A stretch of 64,000 nt of DNA from Arthrobacter sp. zg-Y238 (lineage in GTDB: Bacteria > Actinomycetota > Actinomycetes > Actinomycetales > Micrococcaceae), in NCBI RefSeq assembly GCF_024385525.1, contig NZ_JANFLU010000010.1, positions 434,001 to 498,000 of the forward strand, given 5' to 3'. Both the position numbers and the translations under genes were made by a program. Numbering within the stretch: position 1 is the first letter of the stretch; each line of letters begins with the position of its first letter. The notes beneath the pieces were generated by a model that was given only the letters and a program-made list of their open reading frames with translations, was not told where the DNA came from and searched no databases. Positions 9,150 to 17,030 of this stretch are shown one piece after another.

Positions 9150-12100
9150 CTAGGACAACAGCACCGCTCCCAGTGAGACCTCCCGCTCGCACCACGCAGC
9201 ATCGGCCGGATTATGGGTCACGACCACTACGGCCTTGCCTTGCAGGCCGGACTTCAGGTCGGCCATCAGCTGCGCTCCCGCCTCGGCATCAAGGTGGGCG
9301 GTGGGCTCATCCAGGAGGACGACGTCGGCCGCCGCGAGCAGCGCACGGGCCACGGCAAGCCGCTGGCGCTGGCCGCCGGAGAGGAAATGCCCGCCGGCAC
9401 CGATGGCTGTATCCAGGCCGTCGGGCAGCGTGTCGAACAGCGGCCCCAGGCCAACAGCCCGGAGGGAGGCGATCATTTCCGTTTCCGTCGGGGCAAGGGT
9501 CCGGTCACGGGCGAGGAGCAGGTTCCCGCGGAGGGTCGAGTCGAACAGGTGCGCCTCCTGCGGGCACCACGCCATCCGCCGCGCTGCCTGCGGGACCGAC
9601 TGCGCAGGAACGCCGTTGATCAGATAGGTGCCGCTCCGTGGCGGCAGGAAGCCGAGCAGCACGCCGAGCAGGGTGGACTTGCCGCTGCCGGACGGACCGG
9701 TGACGGCCACCCACTCCCCTGCGGATACCAAGAGGTCCACGCCGGTCAACACATCTGCGGAAGCGCCGGGATAGCGGTACCGGATGTTATCCAGTTCCAG
9801 TACCTGGACCTTGCCGAAGCTCTTCCGGGCAGCGGTTTCCGCGGCGGTGTCATCGGGTGCGACGTCTTCAGTGCCCAGATCCGGCAGCACCTTGTCTCCG
9901 AGGGTGCGCCATGCGGAGAACTGCTGGATGGAGCCGTTGACTGCGACAAAAGGCTCAATCAGCGCCAGCTGCACCAGAACCACCACCGCGGCCACCGTGG
10001 CCGGCGCGCCCTGCGAAGCGGTGATCATGTACAGCGCTGCAAGGGAGCAGGCCAGGGCGGTGATCGCATTCGCCAGCCCCTGGGCCCAGGCACTGCGGCG
10101 GACAGCCTGAGCCGCAGCTGCCTCGAACTGCTCCTGACGGGCCAGGACCGGCCCCGAGCTCGAGTTGGCTTCCAGGTCGGAGGCCGCCGTGAGCAGGCGT
10201 GCCATGGAAGACATGGACCGGGCCTGCAGGTTCACGGTGGCTGCACGGGCCGCCGAATCCGCGAACAGGGCCAGCAGCGGAGCGATGACCATCCCCACCA
10301 CGGTGAGCGCCACCTGTACCGCCAGGCCTTCCGGGACCAGCAGCCACGTCACGATGCAGGCGCCGACGGCGGTCAGCAGGCCGGTCAGTGGTGCGAAGAC
10401 CACCCGGGGCGCGATGTCCCGCAGCTCGTCCACGTCACCCACCAGGCGTTCGAGCGCACCCGAACCCCGCGCCACTCGGCGCCAGCCTTCGGGGCGCTGC
10501 AGCAGTCCGTTCCAGAGCCGGACCCGCAGCGTGTTGGTGGCCCGGAACACCGCGTCATGCAGGGAGAGGCGCTCCAGGTAGCGCAGCAACGCCCGGCCGA
10601 TGCCAAAGAACCGCACCCCCACGATCGCCATGAGCAAGTACAGGATCGGCGGCTGCTCCGCGGCACGCACAATCAGCCAGGCGGACAGGGCCGTCAGCGC
10701 GACGGCGAACATGGTGGCGCCCGTGCCCAGCACCAGGGCCAGGACAAACTGCCTGCTCCACGGCTTCAGCACCAGGAGGTTCTTCCACAGCGGTTGATGG
10801 CCGGAGGCCGGCTCCGCTGCGGTGTCTGCTGCAGGGCCTGCGGCTGGGCTGCCGGCTGCCGAACCGGCGAACGGGCCGGGACCGGCGTCGGCAGCTGCCG
10901 GACCAACGTCCGCCGGAACCGTCACCGGGGCGCTGCGGGCAGCGGCTGCCAGGGATGCCGCATGCCTGCCCTTGACGCCTTCCCGGGCCGGACTTCCGCC
11001 CGCCCCTGCTTCAACCGGAATCACGGCGTCGGCGATGGCTGCGGTGGCGGCGTCGTGGGCCACCAGCAGCACGGTGGTCCGTCCCCGCAGCGCGGCGAGG
11101 GCTGCACGGACAGCCGAGGCGCTTCGCGGATCTAGGTGTGCGGTCGGTTCATCCGCCAGCAGGATCCGGACGTCGGGATCCGCTTCGACGCGGGCCAGTG
11201 CCCGCGCCACGGCCACCCGGCGCTGTTCGCCCGGGCTCAGGTCGGCGGTCGCGGAATCCAGGAGGTGCCCGGCGTCGATGCGTTCCAGTGCGCGCCGGGC
11301 TGCGGTGCGGCCCGGGTTGTCCAGGCTGTCCGGGCTTTCGGCACTGCCGGCACCGTACACAGGGAAGCCAGCGTAGAGGGCTATCTCCTGGGCAACGGTG
11401 TCCTCGACGAGTACCGGATGCTGCGGTATCCAGGCCTGCGTTTTGCGGCTGATCCCCTGTACGGTGCCGGCCAGCCGGGTGTCCCCGCCGTTCCGGCGGA
11501 GCCCGGCCAGGACTTCCAGCACGGAGGTTTTTCCTGCCCCGCTGGAACCGGTCAGGGCGGCAATGGCACCTGCCGGCACGGTGAAGCTCAGGTTCTCCAC
11601 TGCAGGGTGCGGCCGCCCTTCGTACGCGACGGTCAGATCCCTGACCACGAGCGCCGATCCGGGGGTTTCCGGAGCGGCGGCTGCGTCCCCCGCCAGCGGC
11701 ACGGCCGCCGGGGCGTCCAGCACAGCGTTGGTCCGGTTCAGTGCTTCGAGGCCGTCCTCGCTGGCGTGGTGGGCGGCGCCCAGGTCACGCAGCGGCTGAT
11801 AGCACTCGGGTGCAAGAATCAGGGCCAGCAGCCCCAGTTCCAGCGGCATGCCCCCGTGCACCAGCCGGACGCCGATGAATACCGCCACCAGGGCCACCGA
11901 GATAGTGGCAATGAGTTCCAGCGCCAGCGAGGACATAAACGCCACCCGCAGGGTCGCCAGCGTTGTGGTGCGGTAGCGGTCGGCGACGTCGCGCAGTGCC
12001 CGGGTCTGCGCACGGGCACGGCCGAGGCCCACCAGCACGGGCAGGCCCTTGGCCAGCTCCAGCATGTTGTCCGAGAGTCGGTTCAGCGCGTCCACCGCGG

Positions 12101-12638
12101 CGGCCGTCTTGTCCTCGGTGTGCAGGCCGATCAGAATCATAAAGACCGGGATGAGGGGTACGGTCAGCACGATCGTGACGGCGCTGATCCAGTCCGCGGC
12201 GAGGATCCGGGCACCCACGAGCAGGGGTACGACGGCGCAGGTCACCAATGCGGGCAGGTACTTGGAGTAGTAGTTGTCCAGCCCGTCCAACCCGCGGGTC
12301 AGCAGGACGCTCAGCGCGCCGCTGCCCATCCCCGGGACGGTGCCGCCGTCGGCCAGTACCCGCACGGACAGCTGCCGGCGCAGTTCGTCTTTCACCCCGG
12401 CCGCCGCACGCTGGGCCACGGTATCCTGGCCCCATACGGCCACGGACCGCAGCACGGCGCCGGCTATGCCGAGCAGGAACACCCGGTTCCAGTCGGGGCC
12501 GCCCTCGGCCAGTCCCGCGATGCCGCCGGCTACGGCGTCGGCCAGCAGCACCAGCCCCGCGGCCTTGATGGCTGCGAGCAGCCCGAGGAGGTACAGCGCC
12601 CGGCGGCTCGTGGCACTGACGGGCAGTACGGGCTTCAC
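9150..12638 (-). CDS. cydDC: Fused thiol-reductant ABC exporter CydDC
   Basis: 1162 residues joining CydD-like and CydC-like half transporters, which are separate proteins in E. coli. The first half has six membrane helices, Walker A GSSGAGKT at 364-371, an atypical signature LSPGEQ, and LLADEPTAHLD. An Ala/Gly/Pro-rich linker (~560-620) leads to the second membrane domain and a nucleotide-binding domain with Walker A GPSGSGKS at 981-988, LSGGQ at 1086-1090 and VLLDEPTAHLD. The complex exports cysteine/glutathione-type thiols and is needed to assemble cytochrome bd. The start codon overlaps the cydB stop by 4 nt (ATGA), so the two are translationally coupled. The less canonical signature in the first half suggests unequal ATP sites. 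Confidence 0.93.
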   Translation of the reverse strand: MKPVLPVSATSRRALYLLGLLAAIKAAGLVLLADAVAGGIAGLAEGGPDWNRVFLLGIAGAVLRSVAVWGQDTVAQRAAAGVKDELRRQLSVRVLADGGTVPGMGSGALSVLLTRGLDGLDNYYSKYLPALVTCAVVPLLVGARILAADWISAVTIVLTVPLIPVFMILIGLHTEDKTAAAVDALNRLSDNMLELAKGLPVLVGLGRARAQTRALRDVADRYRTTTLATLRVAFMSSLALELIATISVALVAVFIGVRLVHGGMPLELGLLALILAPECYQPLRDLGAAHHASEDGLEALNRTNAVLDAPAAVPLAGDAAAAPETPGSALVVRDLTVAYEGRPHPAVENLSFTVPAGAIAALTGSSGAGKTSVLEVLAGLRRNGGDTRLAGTVQGISRKTQAWIPQHPVLVEDTVAQEIALYAGFPVYGAGSAESPDSLDNPGRTAARRALERIDAGHLLDSATADLSPGEQRRVAVARALARVEADPDVRILLADEPTAHLDPRSASAVRAALAALRGRTTVLLVAHDAATAAIADAVIPVEAGAGGSPAREGVKGRHAASLAAAARSAPVTVPADVGPAAADAGPGPFAGSAAGSPAAGPAADTAAEPASGHQPLWKNLLVLKPWSRQFVLALVLGTGATMFAVALTALSAWLIVRAAEQPPILYLLMAIVGVRFFGIGRALLRYLERLSLHDAVFRATNTLRVRLWNGLLQRPEGWRRVARGSGALERLVGDVDELRDIAPRVVFAPLTGLLTAVGACIVTWLLVPEGLAVQVALTVVGMVIAPLLALFADSAARAATVNLQARSMSSMARLLTAASDLEANSSSGPVLARQEQFEAAAAQAVRRSAWAQGLANAITALACSLAALYMITASQGAPATVAAVVVLVQLALIEPFVAVNGSIQQFSAWRTLGDKVLPDLGTEDVAPDDTAAETAARKSFGKVQVLELDNIRYRYPGASADVLTGVDLLVSAGEWVAVTGPSGSGKSTLLGVLLGFLPPRSGTYLINGVPAQSVPQAARRMAWCPQEAHLFDSTLRGNLLLARDRTLAPTETEMIASLRAVGLGPLFDTLPDGLDTAIGAGGHFLSGGQRQRLAVARALLAAADVVLLDEPTAHLDAEAGAQLMADLKSGLQGKAVVVVTHNPADAAWCEREVSLGAVLLS

Positions 12639-13651
12639 TGGTTCTTGAAACTGTGGGGGGCGGGGATGGCCTCGGTGGTGACCCGCTTACGGAACACCCA
12701 GTAGGTCCAGCCCTGGTACAGCACCACTACCGGCAGGCCGAAGAGGGCCACCCAGCTCATGACCTTCAGGGCGTACGGGGAGGCGGAGGCGTTGTCCACC
12801 GTAAGGTTCCAGGCGGCATCCAGCGTGGAGGGCAGCACCACGGGGTACATGGAGGCGAAGATGGTCGCCGCGCCGGCCACGAGGAAGATGCCAAGGCTGA
12901 TGAAGCTCAGGCCGTCGCGGCCCCGGCGTGCGTAGATCCAGGCCAGCAGGGCGCCCACCACCGCAATCACCAGCAGGGGCAGGGTCTGCACCTTGGCGTT
13001 CATGAACTGCACGATGATGGCCCATGCCGCCAGGGGCAGGATGCCCACGGGCAGCCAGCGCATCACGATGCGCCGGGCGCGGTCACGGATCTGTCCGTCG
13101 GTCTTGAGCATCAGGAAAACGCAGGCATGAACCAGGCAGAAGGCCACCACTGCCACGCCGCCCAGCACCGCATACGGGGTCAGCCAGGCAAATGCGCCGC
13201 CCACGCGGTCGCCGTTCTCATTCAGCGGCAGGCCCGTGGTGGTCAGCCCGAGGGCGGCGCCTACGCCGAAGGCAGCAGCGAAGGAGCCGAGGGCCATGCC
13301 CCAGTCCCAGCGGTTGCGCCAGCTGTCACTGTCATGCTTGCCGCGGTACTCGATGGATACGGCCCGGAAGATGAGCCCCAGCAGCACCAGGACCAGCGGA
13401 AGGTACAGGGCGGAGAACAACGAGGCGTACCACATCGGGAAGGCCGCAAAAGTCATTGCACCGACCGTGATCAGCCATACTTCGTTGCCGTCCCACACCG
13501 GACCGATGGTGTTCAGCAGTACCCGGCGGTCTTTTTCATCGCGGGCCATCAGCTTCATAAGCATGCCCACGCCCAGGTCGAAGCCCTCCAGGAAAAGGTA
13601 CCCGACCCACAGGAAGGCAATCACGATAAACCAGAACAGCGGTAGCGACAT
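12635..13651 (-). CDS. cydB: Cytochrome bd oxidase subunit II
   Basis: 338-residue integral membrane protein with the expected helices, beginning MSLPLFWFIVIAFLWVGYLF and including the conserved GFDLGVGML and GPVWDGNEVWLITVGAMTFAAFP segments of CydB. It partners CydA in the quinol oxidase that reduces O2 at high affinity. It lies 99 nt downstream of cydA and overlaps cydDC by 4 nt, giving the operon cydA-cydB-cydDC. Length is typical of actinobacterial CydB. Confidence 0.95.
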   Translation of the reverse strand: MSLPLFWFIVIAFLWVGYLFLEGFDLGVGMLMKLMARDEKDRRVLLNTIGPVWDGNEVWLITVGAMTFAAFPMWYASLFSALYLPLVLVLLGLIFRAVSIEYRGKHDSDSWRNRWDWGMALGSFAAAFGVGAALGLTTTGLPLNENGDRVGGAFAWLTPYAVLGGVAVVAFCLVHACVFLMLKTDGQIRDRARRIVMRWLPVGILPLAAWAIIVQFMNAKVQTLPLLVIAVVGALLAWIYARRGRDGLSFISLGIFLVAGAATIFASMYPVVLPSTLDAAWNLTVDNASASPYALKVMSWVALFGLPVVVLYQGWTYWVFRKRVTTEAIPAPHSFKNQ

Positions 13652-13750
13652 TACGTTCAGAGCTCCAGAAGTGCCGGTGTGCGGCAGATTGCAGGGTGGT
13701 CGGACAGTATCCGGAGGGCGCCCGCACGCGCAGTTGCCCTCCGGAGAATC

Positions 13751-15352
13751 TCAGTAGGCAAAGTCGAGGACATCGTCCTTCTTCTTTCCGGGGGTGCCGT
13801 CCGGATCGCCGCCGGGGGAATTCATCCCGCCCGTGGCACCGTCGTCGCCGCCCAGGAGGTCCGGCATCGCGGCCGGGACGCCGCCGCGGACGAACTTGAA
13901 CAGCAGCATCACCTCCACGATCAGCAGGGCCAGGTACACCACGGTGAAGGTGATGACGGAGAACAGCAGCTCCCCCATGCTCACCCCGGGCGAGACCGCT
14001 GCCGCGGTGAACATAAACACGCCGTCGGAACCGGTGGGGTTCGGAGCCACCACAAACGGCTGGCGGCCCATTTCGGTGAAGATCCAGCCTGCGGAGTTGG
14101 CACCGAACGGCGCCAGGATGCCGAAGACGGCCAGGCGCATGAGCCACTTGGATTCGGGGACCGTGCCCTTGCGGACCGCCCAGAGAGCGTAGGCGGAGGC
14201 AATGGCGGCGATGCTGCCGAAGCCGATCATGATGCGGAAACCCCAGTAGGTGACGGCGAAGTTCGGGGTGTAGTCAATTTCCGCACCGGAGTTGGTGCCG
14301 TACATCTCGTCAGCGGGCAGATGCGTACCGTAATCGTCCTGGTACTGCTCCAGCAGGGTGTTCACGCCCCGGATTTCGGTATCGAAGTCCCCGTTGGCGA
14401 GGAAGGACAGCATGCCCGGGATTTCGACCAGGGTATCCACGTCTTCACAGTTCTCCGCGCCCGGGTCGCCGATGGACAGGACGGAGAAGCCGGTGCCGTC
14501 ATGGCACGCTGCCTCCGCCGCAGCCATCTTCATGGGCTGCTGCTCAAACATCAGCTTGCCCTGCAGGTCGCCGCTGACCGCGACGCCGGCAAAGGAGATC
14601 ATGGCGACGACGGCACCAATGCGCAGGGAACGCAGCCACACGGAATGGTCGGTTTTGTCGCGGCCGATTTCCGGCCGCTCGCCCACCACCACGTTGCCCT
14701 TGGCATCCACGGTGTCGATGCCGTCCCGGCGCCGCTTCCAGAGGTGGTACCAGGCGATGCCGATCAGGAACCCGCCGGCCACGGCGAAGGCGCCGAAGAT
14801 GGTGTGCGGGAAGGCGACGAGAAGGGTGTTGTTGGTCAGGACGGCCCAGATGTCGTTCATGACCGGGCGGCCGTCCACCATTTCCACGCCCACGGGGTGC
14901 TGCATCCAGGAGTTGGCAGCAAGGATGAAGTACGCCGAGAGCATGGAGGCCAGTGTGGTGATCCACAGGCAGGCCAAGTGGACCTTCTTCGGCAGTCGTT
15001 TCCAGCCGAAGATCCAGAGTCCAAGGAACACCGATTCGGTGAAGAAGGCCAGCAGGGATTCCAGCGCCAGCGGGGCGCCGAAGACGTCGCCGACGAACCG
15101 GCTGTATTCACTCCACGCCATCCCGAACTGGAACTCCTGGACCAGGCCCGTGGCCAGGCCGAGGATGAAGTTGATGAGGAACAGTTTGCCCCAGAACTTC
15201 GTCATTCGAAGGTACTGCTCTTTGCCGGTGCGCACCCAGGCTGTCTGCATGGCTGCCACCACGATCCCCAGCCCAATGGTCAGCGGGACCATGAGGAAGT
15301 GGTAGACGGTCGTGATGCCGAACTGCCACCGGGCGATATCCAGTGCTTCCAC
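13751..15352 (-). CDS. cydA: Cytochrome bd oxidase subunit I
   Basis: 533-residue subunit carrying the haems and the quinol site. H18 in TTVYHFLMVPLTIG matches the conserved N-terminal haem-ligand histidine; the GRQP motif (TEMGRQPF) and the fourth-helix segment FPHTIFGAFAVAGGFL are also present. The GTG start has GAAGGA nine nt upstream. It is first gene of the cyd operon. The upstream region shared with the BlaI-type regulator has three palindromic sites, so repression by that regulator is likely. Confidence 0.95.
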   Translation of the reverse strand: MEALDIARWQFGITTVYHFLMVPLTIGLGIVVAAMQTAWVRTGKEQYLRMTKFWGKLFLINFILGLATGLVQEFQFGMAWSEYSRFVGDVFGAPLALESLLAFFTESVFLGLWIFGWKRLPKKVHLACLWITTLASMLSAYFILAANSWMQHPVGVEMVDGRPVMNDIWAVLTNNTLLVAFPHTIFGAFAVAGGFLIGIAWYHLWKRRRDGIDTVDAKGNVVVGERPEIGRDKTDHSVWLRSLRIGAVVAMISFAGVAVSGDLQGKLMFEQQPMKMAAAEAACHDGTGFSVLSIGDPGAENCEDVDTLVEIPGMLSFLANGDFDTEIRGVNTLLEQYQDDYGTHLPADEMYGTNSGAEIDYTPNFAVTYWGFRIMIGFGSIAAIASAYALWAVRKGTVPESKWLMRLAVFGILAPFGANSAGWIFTEMGRQPFVVAPNPTGSDGVFMFTAAAVSPGVSMGELLFSVITFTVVYLALLIVEVMLLFKFVRGGVPAAMPDLLGGDDGATGGMNSPGGDPDGTPGKKKDDVLDFAY

Positions 15353-15382
15353 GCTTACATGTCCTTCAACTTGAGGAACGAG

Positions 15383-15456
15383 TTCTACACGCCGTAGAAT
15401 TCCTTACTTCTACACAGCGTAGAACAACTTCGCCAGGATTTCTACGTGATGTAGAA
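15383..15456. promoter_or_regulatory. Three BlaI-type operators between cydA and the blaI-like gene
   Basis: Three 17-bp palindromes with identical arms TTCTAC-N5-GTAGAA: TTCTACACGCCGTAGAA (15383-15399), TTCTACACAGCGTAGAA (15408-15424) and TTCTACGTGATGTAGAA (15440-15456). BlaI/MecI repressors bind TACA/TGTA-type dyads, and the adjacent gene encodes such a protein, so these are its probable operators for both divergent directions. A weak TACATT (15475-15480) may be the -10 of the regulator gene. The repeats are seen directly; the binding protein is inferred. Confidence 0.8.
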
Positions 15457-15536
15457 CAAACGGGCGAAACGCGGTACATTAGTAAGTCTGGACCCGATAC
15501 GGGGTCAGCCGAGGTCTCGATCGAAAAAGGATGCAC

Positions 15537-15902
15537 ATGGCAACGCTCGGTGAGCTGGAACGCGCAATGATGGATCTCCTGTGGGAATCAAACGACGCAG
15601 CAACCGCCAATGAACTCCGGGAGAAACTGGCGCAGCGCGAGGATTCCGCCGACAGCAAGGGCCTGGCTGTCACCACCGTGCTGACCGTCCTGTCACGGCT
15701 GGAAAAGAAGTCACTGGTCGAGCGTGAACGCGACATCCGCCCGCACCGCTACCGCGCCGTGACCAGCCGCGCCGAACACACGGCCGAACTCATGCATGAA
15801 GCCCTCGGTACTGCCAATGACCGCGAAGCAGTGCTGGCCCGGTTCGTCGGTTCCGTCTCGGACACAGAGGCCGAAATGCTGCGCAGGCTCCTCGGCGCCT
15901 AG
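15537..15902 (+). CDS. BlaI/MecI/CopY-family repressor
   Basis: 121 residues with the N-terminal winged helix of the family (LGELERAMMDLLWESNDAATANELREKL; wing near TTVLTVLSRLEKKSLVERERD) and a short C-terminal dimerisation helix pair. ATG at 15537 is preferred, AAAAAGG lying 6 nt upstream; ATG at 15531 touches the ribosome site. It is followed 15 nt later by an M56 peptidase, the usual BlaR1-type partner that inactivates the repressor. No beta-lactamase gene is nearby. The neighbouring target is cytochrome bd, so its role is probably respiratory or envelope stress control. Confidence 0.88.
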   Translation: MATLGELERAMMDLLWESNDAATANELREKLAQREDSADSKGLAVTTVLTVLSRLEKKSLVERERDIRPHRYRAVTSRAEHTAELMHEALGTANDREAVLARFVGSVSDTEAEMLRRLLGA

Positions 15903-15917
15903 GCACCGGCACCTGCG

Positions 15918-16910
15918 GTGTTCTGGGCCTCCTACGCATTGGCGGCGCTGGCGATCGTGCTGGCGTGGCCCGTTCCCATTCTTCTCTCGCGGGCAAAGTG
16001 GCCCGCCCGCTCGCCTTTCACCGCCATGGTCCTGTGGCAGGCCATAGCCCTTGCGGGCGGCCTGTCCATGATCGGCGCCATGCTTACCTGGGGCCTGGAG
16101 CCGCTCGGGGACAATCTCCTGGCCGGGCTGCACGGTTTGTGGCGGATTCTTCTGGAAGGCGCTCCGGCCAGCACCCTCGGACTGGTCCATGTTTTCGCCC
16201 TCAGCGCCGCAATGCTGCTGAGCGCCCATCTGGTGTTCACCCTGCTGCTGACGTACTACCGGATCCTCCGCGGCCGGCACCGGCACCGGGACATGCTCAA
16301 CCTGCTCAGCTCCCCCTCCGCTGACACGCCCGCCACCCTGGTCATCCAGCATCCAACCCCGGTGGCCTACTGCCTGCCCGGCGGTGCACGGTCCGTCACC
16401 GTCCTCTCTGACGGACTGTTGAACATGCTCTCCAAGGATGAGCTTTCCGCGGTGCTTACCCACGAACGTGCCCATCTGGCCCAGCACCACCACCTGCTGC
16501 TGTGGGCCTTCGCGGCCTGGCGTGCCGCCCTGCCGTGGCTGCCGACATCGATGCTGGCCCAGCACGCGGTCAATGAGCTGATCGAGATGCTTGCAGACGA
16601 CGAGGCGCTGCGGGAGGTGGACCGGATGACACTCGTCCGTGCCGTGGCAATCGTCGGATCAGGGTCCCCCGCCGCACCCGGGGCACCGAAGCCCCCGGCC
16701 GAACAGCAGGCGCGCCTGAGCGCGGCGTCCCCGCTGGCTTTGGGTGCACCGGAGGGGTCAGAGCCGCTCGGTATTGCCGGCAGGCTCAGCCGGTTACTCA
16801 CGCCGCAGCCGCCCCTGCCCCGCTGGCAGCAGTGGAGCGTACTGTGCCTCTCAGCCCTGCTGCTGGCGGTACCGACCACCCTGCTGATCGCCCCGGGGCT
16901 GCTGGATTAG
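15918..16910 (+). CDS. M56-family membrane metallopeptidase (BlaR1-like, no sensor domain)
   Basis: 330 residues from a GTG start. About three N-terminal membrane helices are followed by the cytoplasmic zinc-protease motif HERAH in VLTHERAHLAQHH (~residues 183-187) with a downstream acidic ligand region (NELIEMLADDEA). A final helix lies near the C-terminus. BlaR1/MecR1 have an extracellular penicillin-binding sensor domain; this protein ends after the last helix and lacks one, so the signal is unknown. It probably cleaves or otherwise relieves the BlaI-like repressor encoded 15 nt upstream. Confidence 0.85.
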   Translation: MFWASYALAALAIVLAWPVPILLSRAKWPARSPFTAMVLWQAIALAGGLSMIGAMLTWGLEPLGDNLLAGLHGLWRILLEGAPASTLGLVHVFALSAAMLLSAHLVFTLLLTYYRILRGRHRHRDMLNLLSSPSADTPATLVIQHPTPVAYCLPGGARSVTVLSDGLLNMLSKDELSAVLTHERAHLAQHHHLLLWAFAAWRAALPWLPTSMLAQHAVNELIEMLADDEALREVDRMTLVRAVAIVGSGSPAAPGAPKPPAEQQARLSAASPLALGAPEGSEPLGIAGRLSRLLTPQPPLPRWQQWSVLCLSALLLAVPTTLLIAPGLLD

Positions 16911-16963
16911 GCCGGGACCCGTCTCGGTGGTGTGCGGGCCCGGCCCCATCGGACGTGGTCCCC

Positions 16964-17030
16964 GCTAGGCGTCGATCCGGTCCGGGCTAGGCGTCGATCC
17001 GGACCGGGCTAGGCGTCGATCCGGTCCCGG
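16964..17030. repeat. Three tandem 22-bp copies at the 3' end of parE
   Basis: The unit GCTAGGCGTCGATCCGGTCC plus GG occurs at 16964-16985, 16986-17007 and 17008-17029, with one substitution in the middle copy. The third copy encodes the last codons (RIDA) and stop of parE, so the 3' end of the gene has been duplicated twice downstream. The period is not a multiple of three. Confidence 0.9.

Noticed and set aside
9213-12704. Two long plus-strand frames opposite cydDC
   Set aside because: Low-complexity products rich in Gly, Arg and Gln without motifs; cydDC is unambiguous.
13679-15397. 572-residue plus-strand frame opposite cydA
   Set aside because: Antisense shadow; His/Asp/Gly-rich product without family features.
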